Below, piece by piece: positions 1 through 8,982 of a stretch of DNA of 64,000 nt. Every line of letters starts with the position of its first letter. The first letter of the stretch is position 1. The translations under genes were made by a program, and so were the position numbers. Under the pieces are notes generated by a model. It was not told the origin of the DNA. It saw only the letters and a list, made by a program, of their open reading frames with translations, and searched no databases. This stretch comes from Ponticaulis sp. (GTDB taxonomy: Bacteria > Pseudomonadota > Alphaproteobacteria > Caulobacterales > Hyphomonadaceae), in the NCBI GenBank assembly GCA_002692725.1, contig NZLU01000046.1, positions 186,001 through 250,000 of the forward strand. Reading direction: 5' to 3'.

Positions 1-503
1 GTTTTGGCGGCACGCTGGATGATCTTCGCGCAGTTCGCGATGCTGTAAACATCCCCCTTCTGCGCAAGGACTTTATGGTCGACCCGATCCAAATCTATGA
101 AGCCCGCGCCAATGGCGCTGATTGTATTCTGATCATTCTGTCATCGACAGATGACATTCTGGCTCAGGAACTGAAAGCTGCCTCAGATGAATGCGGGCTG
201 GATGTCCTGGTCGAAGTGCATGACCAAATGGAATTGGATCGGGCTTTGGCGATGAACGCGCCACTTATCGGCGTGAACAATCGTAATCTGAAAGAAATGA
301 CCACGGATCTGGGCGTGTCTGAAACCCTCTCCGCCCGCATGTCTGCTCATTCAATGGTATCAGAAAGCGGCGTCAAAACTGCAGACGACATTCAGCGGCT
401 CCAAAAATCCGGATATCGTCGGTTTCTCATAGGTGAAAGTCTTATGAAGGAAACAGATCGCGAACTTTTTGTGCGAGACCTAGTAAACACAAAGATAGAT
501 TGA
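1..503 (+). CDS. trpC: Indole-3-glycerol phosphate synthase, 3' part
   Basis: Partial gene: the 5' end lies outside the window and the reading frame starts at base 3. The enzyme closes carboxyphenylamino-deoxyribulose phosphate to indole-3-glycerol phosphate in tryptophan synthesis. The visible part carries the family signatures LRKDFMVDP (catalytic Lys strand), ADCILII, VEVHD, GVNNRNL and the phosphate-binding SESGV and LIGESLM near the end. These are the C-terminal strands of the TIM barrel, about 166 codons. The stop is 58 bases before the ATG of lexA. In many alphaproteobacteria moaC and moeA sit between trpC and lexA; they are not here. Confidence 0.95.
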   Translation, partial: FGGTLDDLRAVRDAVNIPLLRKDFMVDPIQIYEARANGADCILIILSSTDDILAQELKAASDECGLDVLVEVHDQMELDRALAMNAPLIGVNNRNLKEMTTDLGVSETLSARMSAHSMVSESGVKTADDIQRLQKSGYRRFLIGESLMKETDRELFVRDLVNTKID

Positions 504-513
504 CCTCCTTTCC

Positions 514-528
514 GAACGGATGTAGAAC
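514..528 (+). promoter_or_regulatory. LexA (SOS) box upstream of lexA
   Basis: The bases read GAAC, seven bases, GAAC. This exactly matches the alphaproteobacterial LexA operator GTTC-N7-GTTC read on the other strand. It lies between trpC and lexA, 32 bases before the lexA ATG, so LexA is expected to repress its own gene and be released on DNA damage. The match to the consensus is seen; binding is inferred. Confidence 0.85.
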
Positions 529-560
529 AAAACACGACTCAATAAGGATCGGTTTTGAAT

Positions 561-1241
561 ATGTTGACGGTTAAACAGCGCGAGCTTCTTCTATTTGTCC
601 ATAAACGAATTCAGGAAACCGGCGTTTCACCGTCTTTCGACGAGATGAAAGAAGCTCTCGACCTCGCATCTAAGTCCGGAATTCACCGACTGATTACAGC
701 CCTGGAAGAACGTGGCTTCCTCAGACGTCTTCCCAACCGCGCGCGCGCGCTGGAAGTTGTGAAACTTCCGGATGCAGCCCTGCCCGAATCTCGCCAGCGC
801 CCGACGGGGCCCTTCCGACCCAGCATTGTCAGTTCAGAATCGGCCCCTGCACCTGCCCACGATACGACCGTTCCATTACTCGGACGAATTGCTGCCGGCG
901 TTCCGATCGAGGCCATCCAGCATGAAGTAGACCGGGTGGTTCCGCCATCTGACATCGTCGGACGTGATCATTTTGCGCTCGAAGTCAAAGGCGATTCCAT
1001 GATCGAAGCCGGAATTCTAGATGGCGATATCATCATCTGTAATCCCGGCGAAACAGCGGTCTCAGGTGATATTGTGGTGGCTTTGATTGACGAGGAAGAA
1101 GCCACACTCAAGCGTTTCAGAAGACGCGGCGGGTCGATCGCGCTCGAAGCCGCAAATCCAAAATATGAGACCCGGATTTTCGGTCCTGACAGAGTGCGCG
1201 TTCAGGGCAAACTCGTGGCGCTCGTCAGGAAGTATGACTGA
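561..1241 (+). CDS. lexA: LexA SOS repressor / S24 autopeptidase
   Basis: Represses the DNA damage response and cleaves itself when RecA is activated. From ATG 561 it is 226 residues: an N-terminal winged HTH (about 1-65; [11 protein letters not shown] and [15 protein letters not shown]), a proline-rich linker, then the S24 peptidase domain with the Ala112-Gly113 cleavage site, nucleophile Ser146 in GDSM and general base Lys184. A TTG two codons upstream (555) has a better-spaced AAGGA ribosome site, but the ATG start gives the MLT start usual in the family. An SOS box precedes it, which implies autoregulation. It is convergent with comEC, 13 bases away. Confidence 0.95.
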   Translation: MLTVKQRELLLFVHKRIQETGVSPSFDEMKEALDLASKSGIHRLITALEERGFLRRLPNRARALEVVKLPDAALPESRQRPTGPFRPSIVSSESAPAPAHDTTVPLLGRIAAGVPIEAIQHEVDRVVPPSDIVGRDHFALEVKGDSMIEAGILDGDIIICNPGETAVSGDIVVALIDEEEATLKRFRRRGGSIALEAANPKYETRIFGPDRVRVQGKLVALVRKYD

Positions 1242-1254
1242 CCAGAAATCGGAC

Positions 1255-3360
1255 TTACTCTCGACAGTCCGGCCATTTTAGAGACCATGGACGGCAATTG
1301 AGATCCGGATGATACCGGATCTCAGCGTCTCTTCCACTGGCAAACACACTAAACCCTGTTTGAGATTCCATATCTGATGGGAGAATTGTGATGTTTTCCC
1401 CGTTTTGAAAGACGAGATCACCCAGCGTTGGTGAGTAAGAGACTTGCGTGTTTTTCCCGACTGCAACTGAGCAAACAGTTTCACAAGCCATATCTGGCAC
1501 ATCAACATATCTAAGCGGATCCAAACCTCGCACACCTGTGTCTATCTGCATCCAGTGTTTATTGCTGCGAACAAACAAATGCCCGACTCCATCATAAACC
1601 AAGAATGGGTGGGGCGTAAAAACCCAGATCAGAATGGCAATCGCAGAAATGATTGCTGCCCGAAACAGATATGATTTTCCGTGAACAATCCAGATGATCA
1701 ACGCTGCGCTTGCAAGGATCGCGGAGAACAATGGTATTCGTCCCAGCGAAAAGAGTTCGGCTAAACCACGGTCATCTGCGAAAAACTCAGCCAAACCGAG
1801 AACAAGATCCAGACTCCGGGCAAGAAGTGACAGGCTGGGCCCTTCCAATCCAAAGGGGAGAAGAATTGCCGTGATTGAAGCCAGCGGGACAGATGCAATC
1901 GTGACGATCGGCATCACCACAAGATTAGCTATAAAACCAAGTGGAGCGGCTCGATCGAAATGATAAAGCGCAAAAGGAAGCGTTGCGAGCCCTGCTACCC
2001 AGCTCGTCAGAAAAATACCATAGGCGAACTCTCGGAACCGTCCGAACAACCCGGAACTGTTGAAGAATTTCTCGGATTTCAGACGATGTCGATAGGCGGC
2101 GATCAGGGCTGCCGTCGCAGCAAAGCTCATCTGAAATCCGGGTGTCGTCACTGCCCAGGGGGATAAAAGCACGACAACAAACATCGCAAATGCAAGCGCC
2201 TGAAACGACACCACAGGCCGATCCATGAGGCCGAACAGCAAGGCCACGCCAAGCATGACATAAGCGCGCTGGGTCGAAATGCTTGCCCCTGAGAAAATCA
2301 GATAGACTGTGATCGCCAGAATAGCCCCCACACCAGCCAGTTTCTGGACTGGAAAGCGCAGTGACAATGGCTCTACCAATGCAAGTAGGCGAAACAAGAC
2401 AAAGAAGAAAGCTCCGGCTGCAAGGCCCATATGCAGCCCCGATATCGCCAATAAATGTGCAAGACCTGAGGCTTGGAGGTTTTCCTCATCCTTTTCGGAC
2501 AGGAAACTGCGATCACCCGTCATGACAGCAGCGGCCAGCGCACTCCCCCGACTTGAGTGATTTGTCTGTGAAATCCTTTCTGCAAGTGATCTGCGCTGGG
2601 CATGAATTCGATACTCCAACCCATTCATGAAAGACGGAGCTGAAGACAGGCGCCCCGGATTACATCGACCATAGACAAAGCCTACAGCACCAAGCTTCTG
2701 AAAATATGCCTGCTGTGCAAAATTATAGTCCCCAGGCAAGATGGCAGCCGGAGGCGGTCTCAAAGATGCATAACATCTTATGAACCGACCGGGTTTCAGA
2801 TCAGAATCACCCCTGACGGTGAGGCGGACTTTCTCTGGCGTGAGAGATGCAGGCATCCCGGATACGGCCTGAACATCGATTAGATAGCGGATAGAGCTGC
2901 CAGACCCTGACATCTCTTCGAGCCAGCCCTCGACCATGACACGATCTATTGGCGCCTTAACGGGTGTTGACCGAAAGGTATGAGTAATGAAAGCGCTGTA
3001 GAGAAAGCCAAATAAGACTACGCCCGCGAGAAAGATCAGAAACCCCGGCAATGGTCGTGACTTGCTCGGCAGTCGGGCGACCAGAAGCGCAGCACCCGCT
3101 AAGGCCGCAACGCAGATCGTCAACCAGGTGACCGATGGCTCTGATCGCCATGAATAGTAAACCAAAGCGCCAATTACCACGCAAATGGGGACCCACAGCA
3201 TGCGTTGATAGAATTGCGCGTTGCTCTCATGGTTCAACCCGCAGAATTTTAGAAACTCTTGACGTAATGACTTTTGTTTTTGCGCGTTAAGGCTACAAGT
3301 CTGCAGGCCCTGCCGAACGAGTTCGACACGACGAAAGAGAAACTGAATGACGGTCACCAC
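1255..3360 (-). CDS. comEC: ComEC/Rec2-family competence membrane protein
   Basis: Inner-membrane channel of the DNA-uptake family. A DUF4131-like soluble region (about 120-230; PGRFIRCYASLRPP, PGDYNF) is followed by the Competence domain with many helices and the LLAISGLHMGL signature. After the last helix only about 110 residues remain. They lack the HxHxDH motif of the metallo-beta-lactamase domain found in many ComEC proteins. The start is uncertain: the frame stays open to 3423, inside gltX on the other strand. I chose GTG 3360 because GGGAGGGG lies nine bases before it, but later starts are possible. Function in this organism (transformation) is inferred from family only. Confidence 0.8.
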   Translation of the reverse strand: MVTVIQFLFRRVELVRQGLQTCSLNAQKQKSLRQEFLKFCGLNHESNAQFYQRMLWVPICVVIGALVYYSWRSEPSVTWLTICVAALAGAALLVARLPSKSRPLPGFLIFLAGVVLFGFLYSAFITHTFRSTPVKAPIDRVMVEGWLEEMSGSGSSIRYLIDVQAVSGMPASLTPEKVRLTVRGDSDLKPGRFIRCYASLRPPPAAILPGDYNFAQQAYFQKLGAVGFVYGRCNPGRLSSAPSFMNGLEYRIHAQRRSLAERISQTNHSSRGSALAAAVMTGDRSFLSEKDEENLQASGLAHLLAISGLHMGLAAGAFFFVLFRLLALVEPLSLRFPVQKLAGVGAILAITVYLIFSGASISTQRAYVMLGVALLFGLMDRPVVSFQALAFAMFVVVLLSPWAVTTPGFQMSFAATAALIAAYRHRLKSEKFFNSSGLFGRFREFAYGIFLTSWVAGLATLPFALYHFDRAAPLGFIANLVVMPIVTIASVPLASITAILLPFGLEGPSLSLLARSLDLVLGLAEFFADDRGLAELFSLGRIPLFSAILASAALIIWIVHGKSYLFRAAIISAIAILIWVFTPHPFLVYDGVGHLFVRSNKHWMQIDTGVRGLDPLRYVDVPDMACETVCSVAVGKNTQVSYSPTLGDLVFQNGENITILPSDMESQTGFSVFASGRDAEIRYHPDLNCRPWSLKWPDCRE

Positions 3361-4822
3361 ACGGTTTGCCCCCTCCCCGACAGGATTTTTACATATTGGA
3401 GGCGCAAGAACCGCATTATTCAACTGGTTATTTGCCCAACATCATGGTGGGCGCTTCTTATTGCGCATTGAAGACACGGATTTGAAGCGCTCTACTCAGG
3501 ACGCGATCGACGCGATTCTGGAAGGAATGAACTGGCTGGGGCTTTCGCCGGATGAACCGCCAATCTATCAAAGCGCCCGAAAAGATCGCCATGTCGAAGT
3601 GGCGAATGCCCTGCTCGAACGCGGTCATGCCTTCAAATGCTTTATGACCTCAGAAGAACTCGCAACGCGTCGAGAAAAAGGCGAAGCACTGCGCCAGGAA
3701 GCCAAACAACTCGCCGCCGCTGGCAGTGACGCAACGGCCGTTCTTGCAGAGGCAAATGCCTTGCTGGCCGCCTTTCGGTCACCCTACCGGGATGGATTAA
3801 AACCGCCCGCTTCTGACGCGCCTTACACAGTCCGTTTGCGCGCACCGGACAGCGGTAAAATTCGATTGCCGGATGATGTTCAGGGTGATGTCGAACTCGC
3901 CTCGACTGAGATTGATGACCTCATTCTTCTGAGAGCCGATGGCACGCCAACCTATATGCTGGCCGTTGTGGTGGATGATCATGATATGGGCGTGACACAG
4001 GTGATCCGGGGAGATGACCATCTGACGAATACATTTCGTCAGTTACCAATTTTTCACGGCATGGACTGGCAGGCGCCAAGCTATGCGCACATTCCACTGA
4101 TTCACGGCCCGGACGGAGCAAAGCTATCCAAGCGGCATGGTGCGCTCGGCGTCGAAGCCTATCGCAATATGGGCTATTTGCCCGAAGGCCTGAAAAATTA
4201 TCTGCTTCGTCTGGGATGGAGCCATGGCGACGATGAAATCATCACCGAAGAACAAGCCATTTCCTGGTTTGATCTCGATGCGGTAAACAAAGCGCCAGCA
4301 CGCATGGACTTTGAAAAATTAGCCTTTATTAATGGCGAGCATCTCAAAACAGCGGATACTTCAACAGTATCTTCTCTGGTCATCTCAGAGATTGAAAAAA
4401 CGAGCCCGCTGGATGAGGTCAAGTGTAATCGCGTAACGACCGCAATGCCCGATCTTAAGGCGCGTGGTCGGACTATTCCGGAAATAGCGAACAAGTCAGA
4501 GTTCCTGATTATTGATCGACCGATTGACATTCCGGCCAAGGCCCGGAAAAAGCTGTCTAGGGAAGCATTAGAAATATTAGGGGATGTAAAGGACCACCTA
4601 TCGCATGTAGATGATTGGAAAGAAGACACACTTTCTCAATTCATCTCAGACTATTGCCAGTCTCGTGATCTCGGTATGGGGAAAGTCGGGCCGCAACTCA
4701 GAACGGCACTGACAGGCGGGCGACCAGCCCCTGATCTCCATCTGATCCTGTACTGGCTTGGAAAGGACGAAAGTCTAGGTCGAATAGACGATCTCCTGAC
4801 CAATACACCCATGAACGCTTGA
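3347..4822 (+). CDS. gltX: Glutamate--tRNA ligase
   Basis: Charges tRNA-Glu with glutamate. It is 491 residues with a class I fold: HIGH-type motif HIGG at 16-19 after [16 protein letters not shown] at the active site, and KLSKR at 259-263. An Ala-rich helical stretch (roughly 105-145) follows the catalytic half, and the C-terminal anticodon-binding part is complete. Start ATG 3347 gives the canonical [14 protein letters not shown]-terminus. The start overlaps the 5' end of the divergent comEC, so the gltX promoter must lie inside comEC codons. gltA follows 13 bases later and is probably co-transcribed. Alphaproteobacteria often have two GluRS; which paralogue this is was not determined. Confidence 0.95.
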   Translation: MTVTTRFAPSPTGFLHIGGARTALFNWLFAQHHGGRFLLRIEDTDLKRSTQDAIDAILEGMNWLGLSPDEPPIYQSARKDRHVEVANALLERGHAFKCFMTSEELATRREKGEALRQEAKQLAAAGSDATAVLAEANALLAAFRSPYRDGLKPPASDAPYTVRLRAPDSGKIRLPDDVQGDVELASTEIDDLILLRADGTPTYMLAVVVDDHDMGVTQVIRGDDHLTNTFRQLPIFHGMDWQAPSYAHIPLIHGPDGAKLSKRHGALGVEAYRNMGYLPEGLKNYLLRLGWSHGDDEIITEEQAISWFDLDAVNKAPARMDFEKLAFINGEHLKTADTSTVSSLVISEIEKTSPLDEVKCNRVTTAMPDLKARGRTIPEIANKSEFLIIDRPIDIPAKARKKLSREALEILGDVKDHLSHVDDWKEDTLSQFISDYCQSRDLGMGKVGPQLRTALTGGRPAPDLHLILYWLGKDESLGRIDDLLTNTPMNA

Positions 4823-4835
4823 TGAGGGCATTTTG

Positions 4836-6140
4836 ATGGAAAACAAGACCAAACCAAACGGCTCTGCCAATCTTTCAATTGGCGGAAAAACAGTTGAACT
4901 TCCTGTCTACTCAGGAACCGTTGGTCCGAATGTGATTGATGTAAAATCACTTTATGCTCAGACAGGCATGTTTACTTTGGACCCTGGCTTCACCTCGACA
5001 GCCAGTTGTGAATCTCAAATCACTTATATTGATGGCGACGAAGGCGTGCTGCTCTATCGCGGCTATCCGATCGACCAGCTCGCGGACAATTCGTCTTTCC
5101 TCGAAGTCTGCTATCTTCTGACTCACGGCGAACTCCCGTCCAGCGAAGCGCTAGCGGACTATACCTACACAATCACGCATCACACCATGCTGCACACGCA
5201 GCTTGATCGCTTCTTCGATGGCTATCGTCGCGATGCACACCCTATGGCCGTGATGGTCGGCACAGTCGGTGCCTTGTCGGCGTTTTATCACGACTCAACC
5301 GACATCAACGATCCGATACAGCGCATGATCGCAACGCATCGCCTGATTGCAAAAATGCCAACGATCGCTGCCCGGGCCCACAAATACTCGACCGGCCAGC
5401 CATTCGTGAGCCCACGCAATGATCTCAGCTATTCTGAGAACTTCCTGCGCATGTGTTTTGCGGTTCCTGCCGAAGAGTATGAAGTGAACCCTGTCCTTGC
5501 AAAAGCGATGGATAAGATCTTCATTCTTCACGCTGACCACGAACAGAACGCGTCAACCTCAACAGTCCGCCTTGCAGGTTCTTCAGGTGCAAACCCATTC
5601 GCCTGTATCGCAGCCGGCATTGCCTGCCTCTGGGGACCAAGCCATGGTGGCGCAAACGAAGCGGCGCTCAACATGCTGCGTGAAATTGGTTCGGTTGACC
5701 GCATCCCGGAATTCGTTCGCCGGGCGAAGGACAAAGACGATCCATTCCGCCTGATGGGCTTTGGACACCGCGTCTATAAGAATTACGACCCGCGTGCCAA
5801 GGTCATGCAGGAAACCTGTCACGAAGTTCTGGATGTTCTCGACAAACGTGACGAGCCATTGCTTCAGGTGGCGATGGAGCTCGAGCGGATCGCACTCGAA
5901 GACGAGTATTTCGTCTCCAAGAAGCTCTATCCGAACATCGACTTCTATTCCGGTATCACACTCAATGCGCTCGGATTCCCGACGGAAATGTACACGGTGC
6001 TTTTCGCACTGGCGCGGACAGTTGGCTGGATCGCACAATGGGAAGAAATGACGACGGACCCGACACAACGTATCGGTCGCCCGCGTCAGATCTATACCGG
6101 TGCCGCTCAGCGCGATTATGTGCCGCTCAGCCAACGCTAG
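4836..6140 (+). CDS. gltA: Citrate synthase
   Basis: Condenses acetyl-CoA and oxaloacetate to citrate at the entry of the TCA cycle. From ATG 4836 it is 434 residues, the length of the hexameric, NADH-sensitive bacterial type. Visible motifs are the N-terminal beta strands ([15 protein letters not shown]), the active-site region with [10 protein letters not shown] and [12 protein letters not shown], and [14 protein letters not shown] with catalytic His311. A TTG one codon upstream is less likely than ATG, because GAGGG lies seven bases before the ATG. It follows gltX closely, and a strong hairpin terminator lies just after the stop. Confidence 0.95.
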   Translation: MENKTKPNGSANLSIGGKTVELPVYSGTVGPNVIDVKSLYAQTGMFTLDPGFTSTASCESQITYIDGDEGVLLYRGYPIDQLADNSSFLEVCYLLTHGELPSSEALADYTYTITHHTMLHTQLDRFFDGYRRDAHPMAVMVGTVGALSAFYHDSTDINDPIQRMIATHRLIAKMPTIAARAHKYSTGQPFVSPRNDLSYSENFLRMCFAVPAEEYEVNPVLAKAMDKIFILHADHEQNASTSTVRLAGSSGANPFACIAAGIACLWGPSHGGANEAALNMLREIGSVDRIPEFVRRAKDKDDPFRLMGFGHRVYKNYDPRAKVMQETCHEVLDVLDKRDEPLLQVAMELERIALEDEYFVSKKLYPNIDFYSGITLNALGFPTEMYTVLFALARTVGWIAQWEEMTTDPTQRIGRPRQIYTGAAQRDYVPLSQR

Positions 6141-6159
6141 TCAGCGACACAGAAACAAG

Positions 6160-6191
6160 AAAAAAGGCGCCCTATTCGGCGCCTTTTTTTT
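6160..6191. terminator. Bidirectional intrinsic terminator between gltA and lpxB
   Basis: A perfect GGCGCC/GGCGCC stem (6166-6171 and 6178-6183) with loop CTATTC is flanked by A6 on the left and T8 on the right. The stem extends by A-T pairs and gives a U-tract in either direction. It ends gltA transcription on the plus strand. On the minus strand it overlaps the last codons of lpxB, whose stop (6172-6174) lies inside the hairpin, so it can serve both convergent units. Confidence 0.93.
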
Positions 6192-7338
6192 CTGTCAGAG
6201 ATAAGATCTTGTCTGCTGCAATCTCATGAGCAGGCCGCCCGCCTAACCCCATTTTCTTTAAAGCTTCATACTGCTCTGACGTCTGTTTCTGACGTTCCTT
6301 CTTGCCATCAAGCAGCCGATCTGCTGCCCGTTTTATTCGATCTGTCGAAAACTTTGTCTGCACAAACTCGGGCGCGATCTCATTCCCCGCAGCGATGTTG
6401 AATAGAGTGATGTATCTGGATTTAAACAAGAAGAGTCTGGCGATCACCCATGTGAGCCAACCCAGCTGATATCCAACAATCATTGGGCAGCCTTGAGTCG
6501 CCAATTCGGTTGTGACTGTTCCTGAACATGCGAGCGCAACGTCACTCCCTGCCATAACATCTGCTTTTTCATTTTCATCTTCAATGAATAGCGCGCCCTG
6601 CGGCCAATCGATTTCACCTGAATGAATCCGAGCGGACATTGCATCGGAAACCAGAACGACAGAAATCAACTGATCACCCCGTTCTTTCTGAAGTTCGCGA
6701 GCAGCTTTGGCTAACACCGGAGCGACCCTCGACAGTTCGGAGTTTCGGCTACCAGGCAGGATGAGCAGGCACAATTGTGACGCGGAAATTCCGTAGCGTT
6801 TCCTGAATTTTTCACCATCACCGTTTTCGACCCGGTCCAGAGCCGGGTTGCCGATCACGGTGCAGTCGAGCCCGAAAGGCTCATAAAATGGCAGCTCGAA
6901 CTCATGAATACAGAGCAGATGGTCGAAATACTTACAGAGTGTTTTGGCTCGACCCGACCGTGTCGCCCAGACTTGCGGGCCAACCAGTTTGACCAGTGAG
7001 AGATCTGGATCGGCCTTCTTTAGTCGCTCAGCGACCCGAATTGAAAACCCCCATGAATCCACCAGAACAACCGTTCGAGCCCCGGAGTTCAGAATGACCT
7101 GAGTGGCATCTTCCGCCAATCGGATCACTTTCTGATAGACTTTTAAGCCCTCAAACAGTCCCACAATTCCAAGAGGAGATACATCTACAGGCGATTCAAT
7201 TCCAACTCTGGAAAGTCTCTTTCCTCCGATGGCACCAATTGAGATATCGTCTTGAAGTTCCCGCATCTTGCGAATGACAGAAACGGCAAGATCATCTCCA
7301 GACGCCTCGGCAGACAGAAAGAAGACGTCGCACGTCAA
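6172..7338 (-). CDS. lpxB: Lipid-A-disaccharide synthase
   Basis: Glycosyltransferase (GT19) that joins UDP-2,3-diacylglucosamine and lipid X to form the lipid A disaccharide at the inner membrane. It is 388 residues. The N-terminal SAEASGDD motif, GIVGLFEGLK, VGPQVWATRSGRA, the LLILPGSRNSE nucleotide-binding turn and the ACSGTVTTELA motif identify the family. The start is TTG at 7338, overlapping the TGA of lpxI by four bases (TTGA), so translation is probably coupled. It is the last gene of the envelope block, and its final codons form part of the terminator shared with gltA. Confidence 0.94.
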   Translation of the reverse strand: MTCDVFFLSAEASGDDLAVSVIRKMRELQDDISIGAIGGKRLSRVGIESPVDVSPLGIVGLFEGLKVYQKVIRLAEDATQVILNSGARTVVLVDSWGFSIRVAERLKKADPDLSLVKLVGPQVWATRSGRAKTLCKYFDHLLCIHEFELPFYEPFGLDCTVIGNPALDRVENGDGEKFRKRYGISASQLCLLILPGSRNSELSRVAPVLAKAARELQKERGDQLISVVLVSDAMSARIHSGEIDWPQGALFIEDENEKADVMAGSDVALACSGTVTTELATQGCPMIVGYQLGWLTWVIARLFLFKSRYITLFNIAAGNEIAPEFVQTKFSTDRIKRAADRLLDGKKERQKQTSEQYEALKKMGLGGRPAHEIAADKILSLTEKKGAE

Positions 7339-8177
7339 GGTAATGATCCATCTTCACAAAGGGATATGAGCGAAACACCGAGTGACTCTGCAAGCGCGAC
7401 ACTTTCTTCTTTTGCGACCCAAAGAGCGCCATTTTCCACACCGCATACAGCCACAAGGCCGGCCGTCGCTGCAAGCCTGATGGTAGATGGTCCGATCACG
7501 GGCAAGTCGACTCGCTGCTCCTGAATCGGTTTTGGCCTCTTTACCAGAACTCCACGGCGCTGATCCTCTGTGCCGCGAATTTCACTGGGAAGACGCGCAA
7601 CGCGTTTGAGCATTTCATCGGTGCCCTCCTGTGCCTCAACGGCCAGCACCAGGCCAGAGCACACAACACACCCCTGACCGATATCCTCGCTTCCAATTAC
7701 GCCCGCAATGTCGAATGCGCGTCTAACATCATCTGCCAACTCAGTGCTCGGCTCTGCATCCGTCAGTCGAACTGGCGGTAAAACCAGATCTTCCAGCAGA
7801 TCCTGAACACCAATCACCCTGAAGCCTTCTTCCTCGAAAATCTCAACCATCGTCCGCAATAGGGCATCATCACCCTTTTTCGCGGCTCGGATAATCCGGG
7901 GGAGCAGACTCATCCCCTTCAGATCGGCTTTGATTTTACCGAAATCGGGTCGTTTCACATTTCCGATCAAAGTCAGAGTGTCACAGTTCTGAGCCTTGAG
8001 AGACTTCACCATCTTCCCGAGTTCGGCAATTCCGCAAATGTCGTGGGAAAAATCAGCTACCCAGGGCTGTTCAAAACCTTTGATCAGTAGAACGTGGACG
8101 TGCTCATCCACAGTTCTCCGATGATTGGCGACCACTTGGGGGAGGTCTCCTGACCCTGCAATCATTCCGAGCTTCAT
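7335..8177 (-). CDS. lpxI: UDP-2,3-diacylglucosamine pyrophosphatase LpxI
   Basis: Hydrolyses UDP-2,3-diacylglucosamine to lipid X and UMP. LpxI (DUF1009) is the alphaproteobacterial replacement of LpxH. It is 280 residues. MIAGSGDLPQ at the N-terminus, the GNVKRPDF segment, the GEE-type DQRRGVLVKRPKP region near 215 and LPVIGPSTI near the C-terminus are typical. It lies between lpxA (three bases upstream) and lpxB (four-base overlap), exactly where the pathway order predicts. The assignment rests on family signatures and context. Confidence 0.92.
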   Translation of the reverse strand: MKLGMIAGSGDLPQVVANHRRTVDEHVHVLLIKGFEQPWVADFSHDICGIAELGKMVKSLKAQNCDTLTLIGNVKRPDFGKIKADLKGMSLLPRIIRAAKKGDDALLRTMVEIFEEEGFRVIGVQDLLEDLVLPPVRLTDAEPSTELADDVRRAFDIAGVIGSEDIGQGCVVCSGLVLAVEAQEGTDEMLKRVARLPSEIRGTEDQRRGVLVKRPKPIQEQRVDLPVIGPSTIRLAATAGLVAVCGVENGALWVAKEESVALAESLGVSLISLCEDGSLP

Positions 8178-8180
8178 GGT

Positions 8181-8981
8181 CTACCTTTTATACGGACAAA
8201 GTTTCCGTCCGTTTCTCGGATGCTCAACAAAGTCCAGAATTTGCGTGGCATATCTGTTATCCGAGAACATCTCTCGCGCCTTCGCAACACGATCCTGAAA
8301 TAGCAGTTCGTCATCGGTTGGCGCGAAGACAGCTTGAATGACTGTGCGAATATCCTTCAGATCAGACCGCTTAAATCCCCGTCTCGTCAGACCGATTGCG
8401 TTCAGCGTGTTAAACGAACAAGACGTCCCCTCTGCCACAACAAAGGGAATGACATCACCCGTGAGAATGCATCCAGCGGCGATAAAAACGTGTTCGCCAA
8501 CCCAAGAATTCTGATGAACGCCGGACGCTCCGCCCATCCATACCTGGTTGGCGATCCTCGCATGTCCGCCCACCATTACATTGGCCGCAAAGACACAGTT
8601 ATCACCAATCTGAGCATCATGGCCGATGTGTGCATTCACCATGATAAAACAATTCTTGCCCAATCGTGTCGGTTCAGCCTTACCAGGCGAACTGCCATTG
8701 ATTGTCACATTTTCACGAATGATGGTGCCATCCCCAATGACTGTCTCGTTCGCTTCGTCTGTGGCACCAAGTATCTGAGGTCGGCCGCCCAGGATCGCAC
8801 CGGGAAAAATCTCGCAGTCTTTGCCTATCTTTGTCGCCCCGGAAATCGACACATGACTTTGCAAGACGGTGTTTTCGCCAATCTGAACATTCGGACCGAC
8901 GACGCAGAATGGGCCCACACTGGCGGAGCTGGCGATTTGCGCGCCGTCATGGATCACCGCTGAGGAGTGTATGTCAGCCAT
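8181..8981 (-). CDS. lpxA: UDP-N-acetylglucosamine acyltransferase
   Basis: First step of lipid A synthesis: transfers a hydroxyacyl chain from ACP to the 3-OH of UDP-GlcNAc. It is 266 residues. About ten left-handed beta-helix coils of hexapeptide repeats (such as IGENTV, IGKDCE, IGDGTI, IGDNCV) are followed by a helical tail (roughly 190-266). The catalytic His lies in NAHIGHDAQIG. The ATG is two bases after the lpxD stop. The fabZ gene that usually separates lpxD and lpxA is absent here. Confidence 0.94.
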   Translation of the reverse strand: MADIHSSAVIHDGAQIASSASVGPFCVVGPNVQIGENTVLQSHVSISGATKIGKDCEIFPGAILGGRPQILGATDEANETVIGDGTIIRENVTINGSSPGKAEPTRLGKNCFIMVNAHIGHDAQIGDNCVFAANVMVGGHARIANQVWMGGASGVHQNSWVGEHVFIAAGCILTGDVIPFVVAEGTSCSFNTLNAIGLTRRGFKRSDLKDIRTVIQAVFAPTDDELLFQDRVAKAREMFSDNRYATQILDFVEHPRNGRKLCPYKR

Positions 8982-8982
8982 T

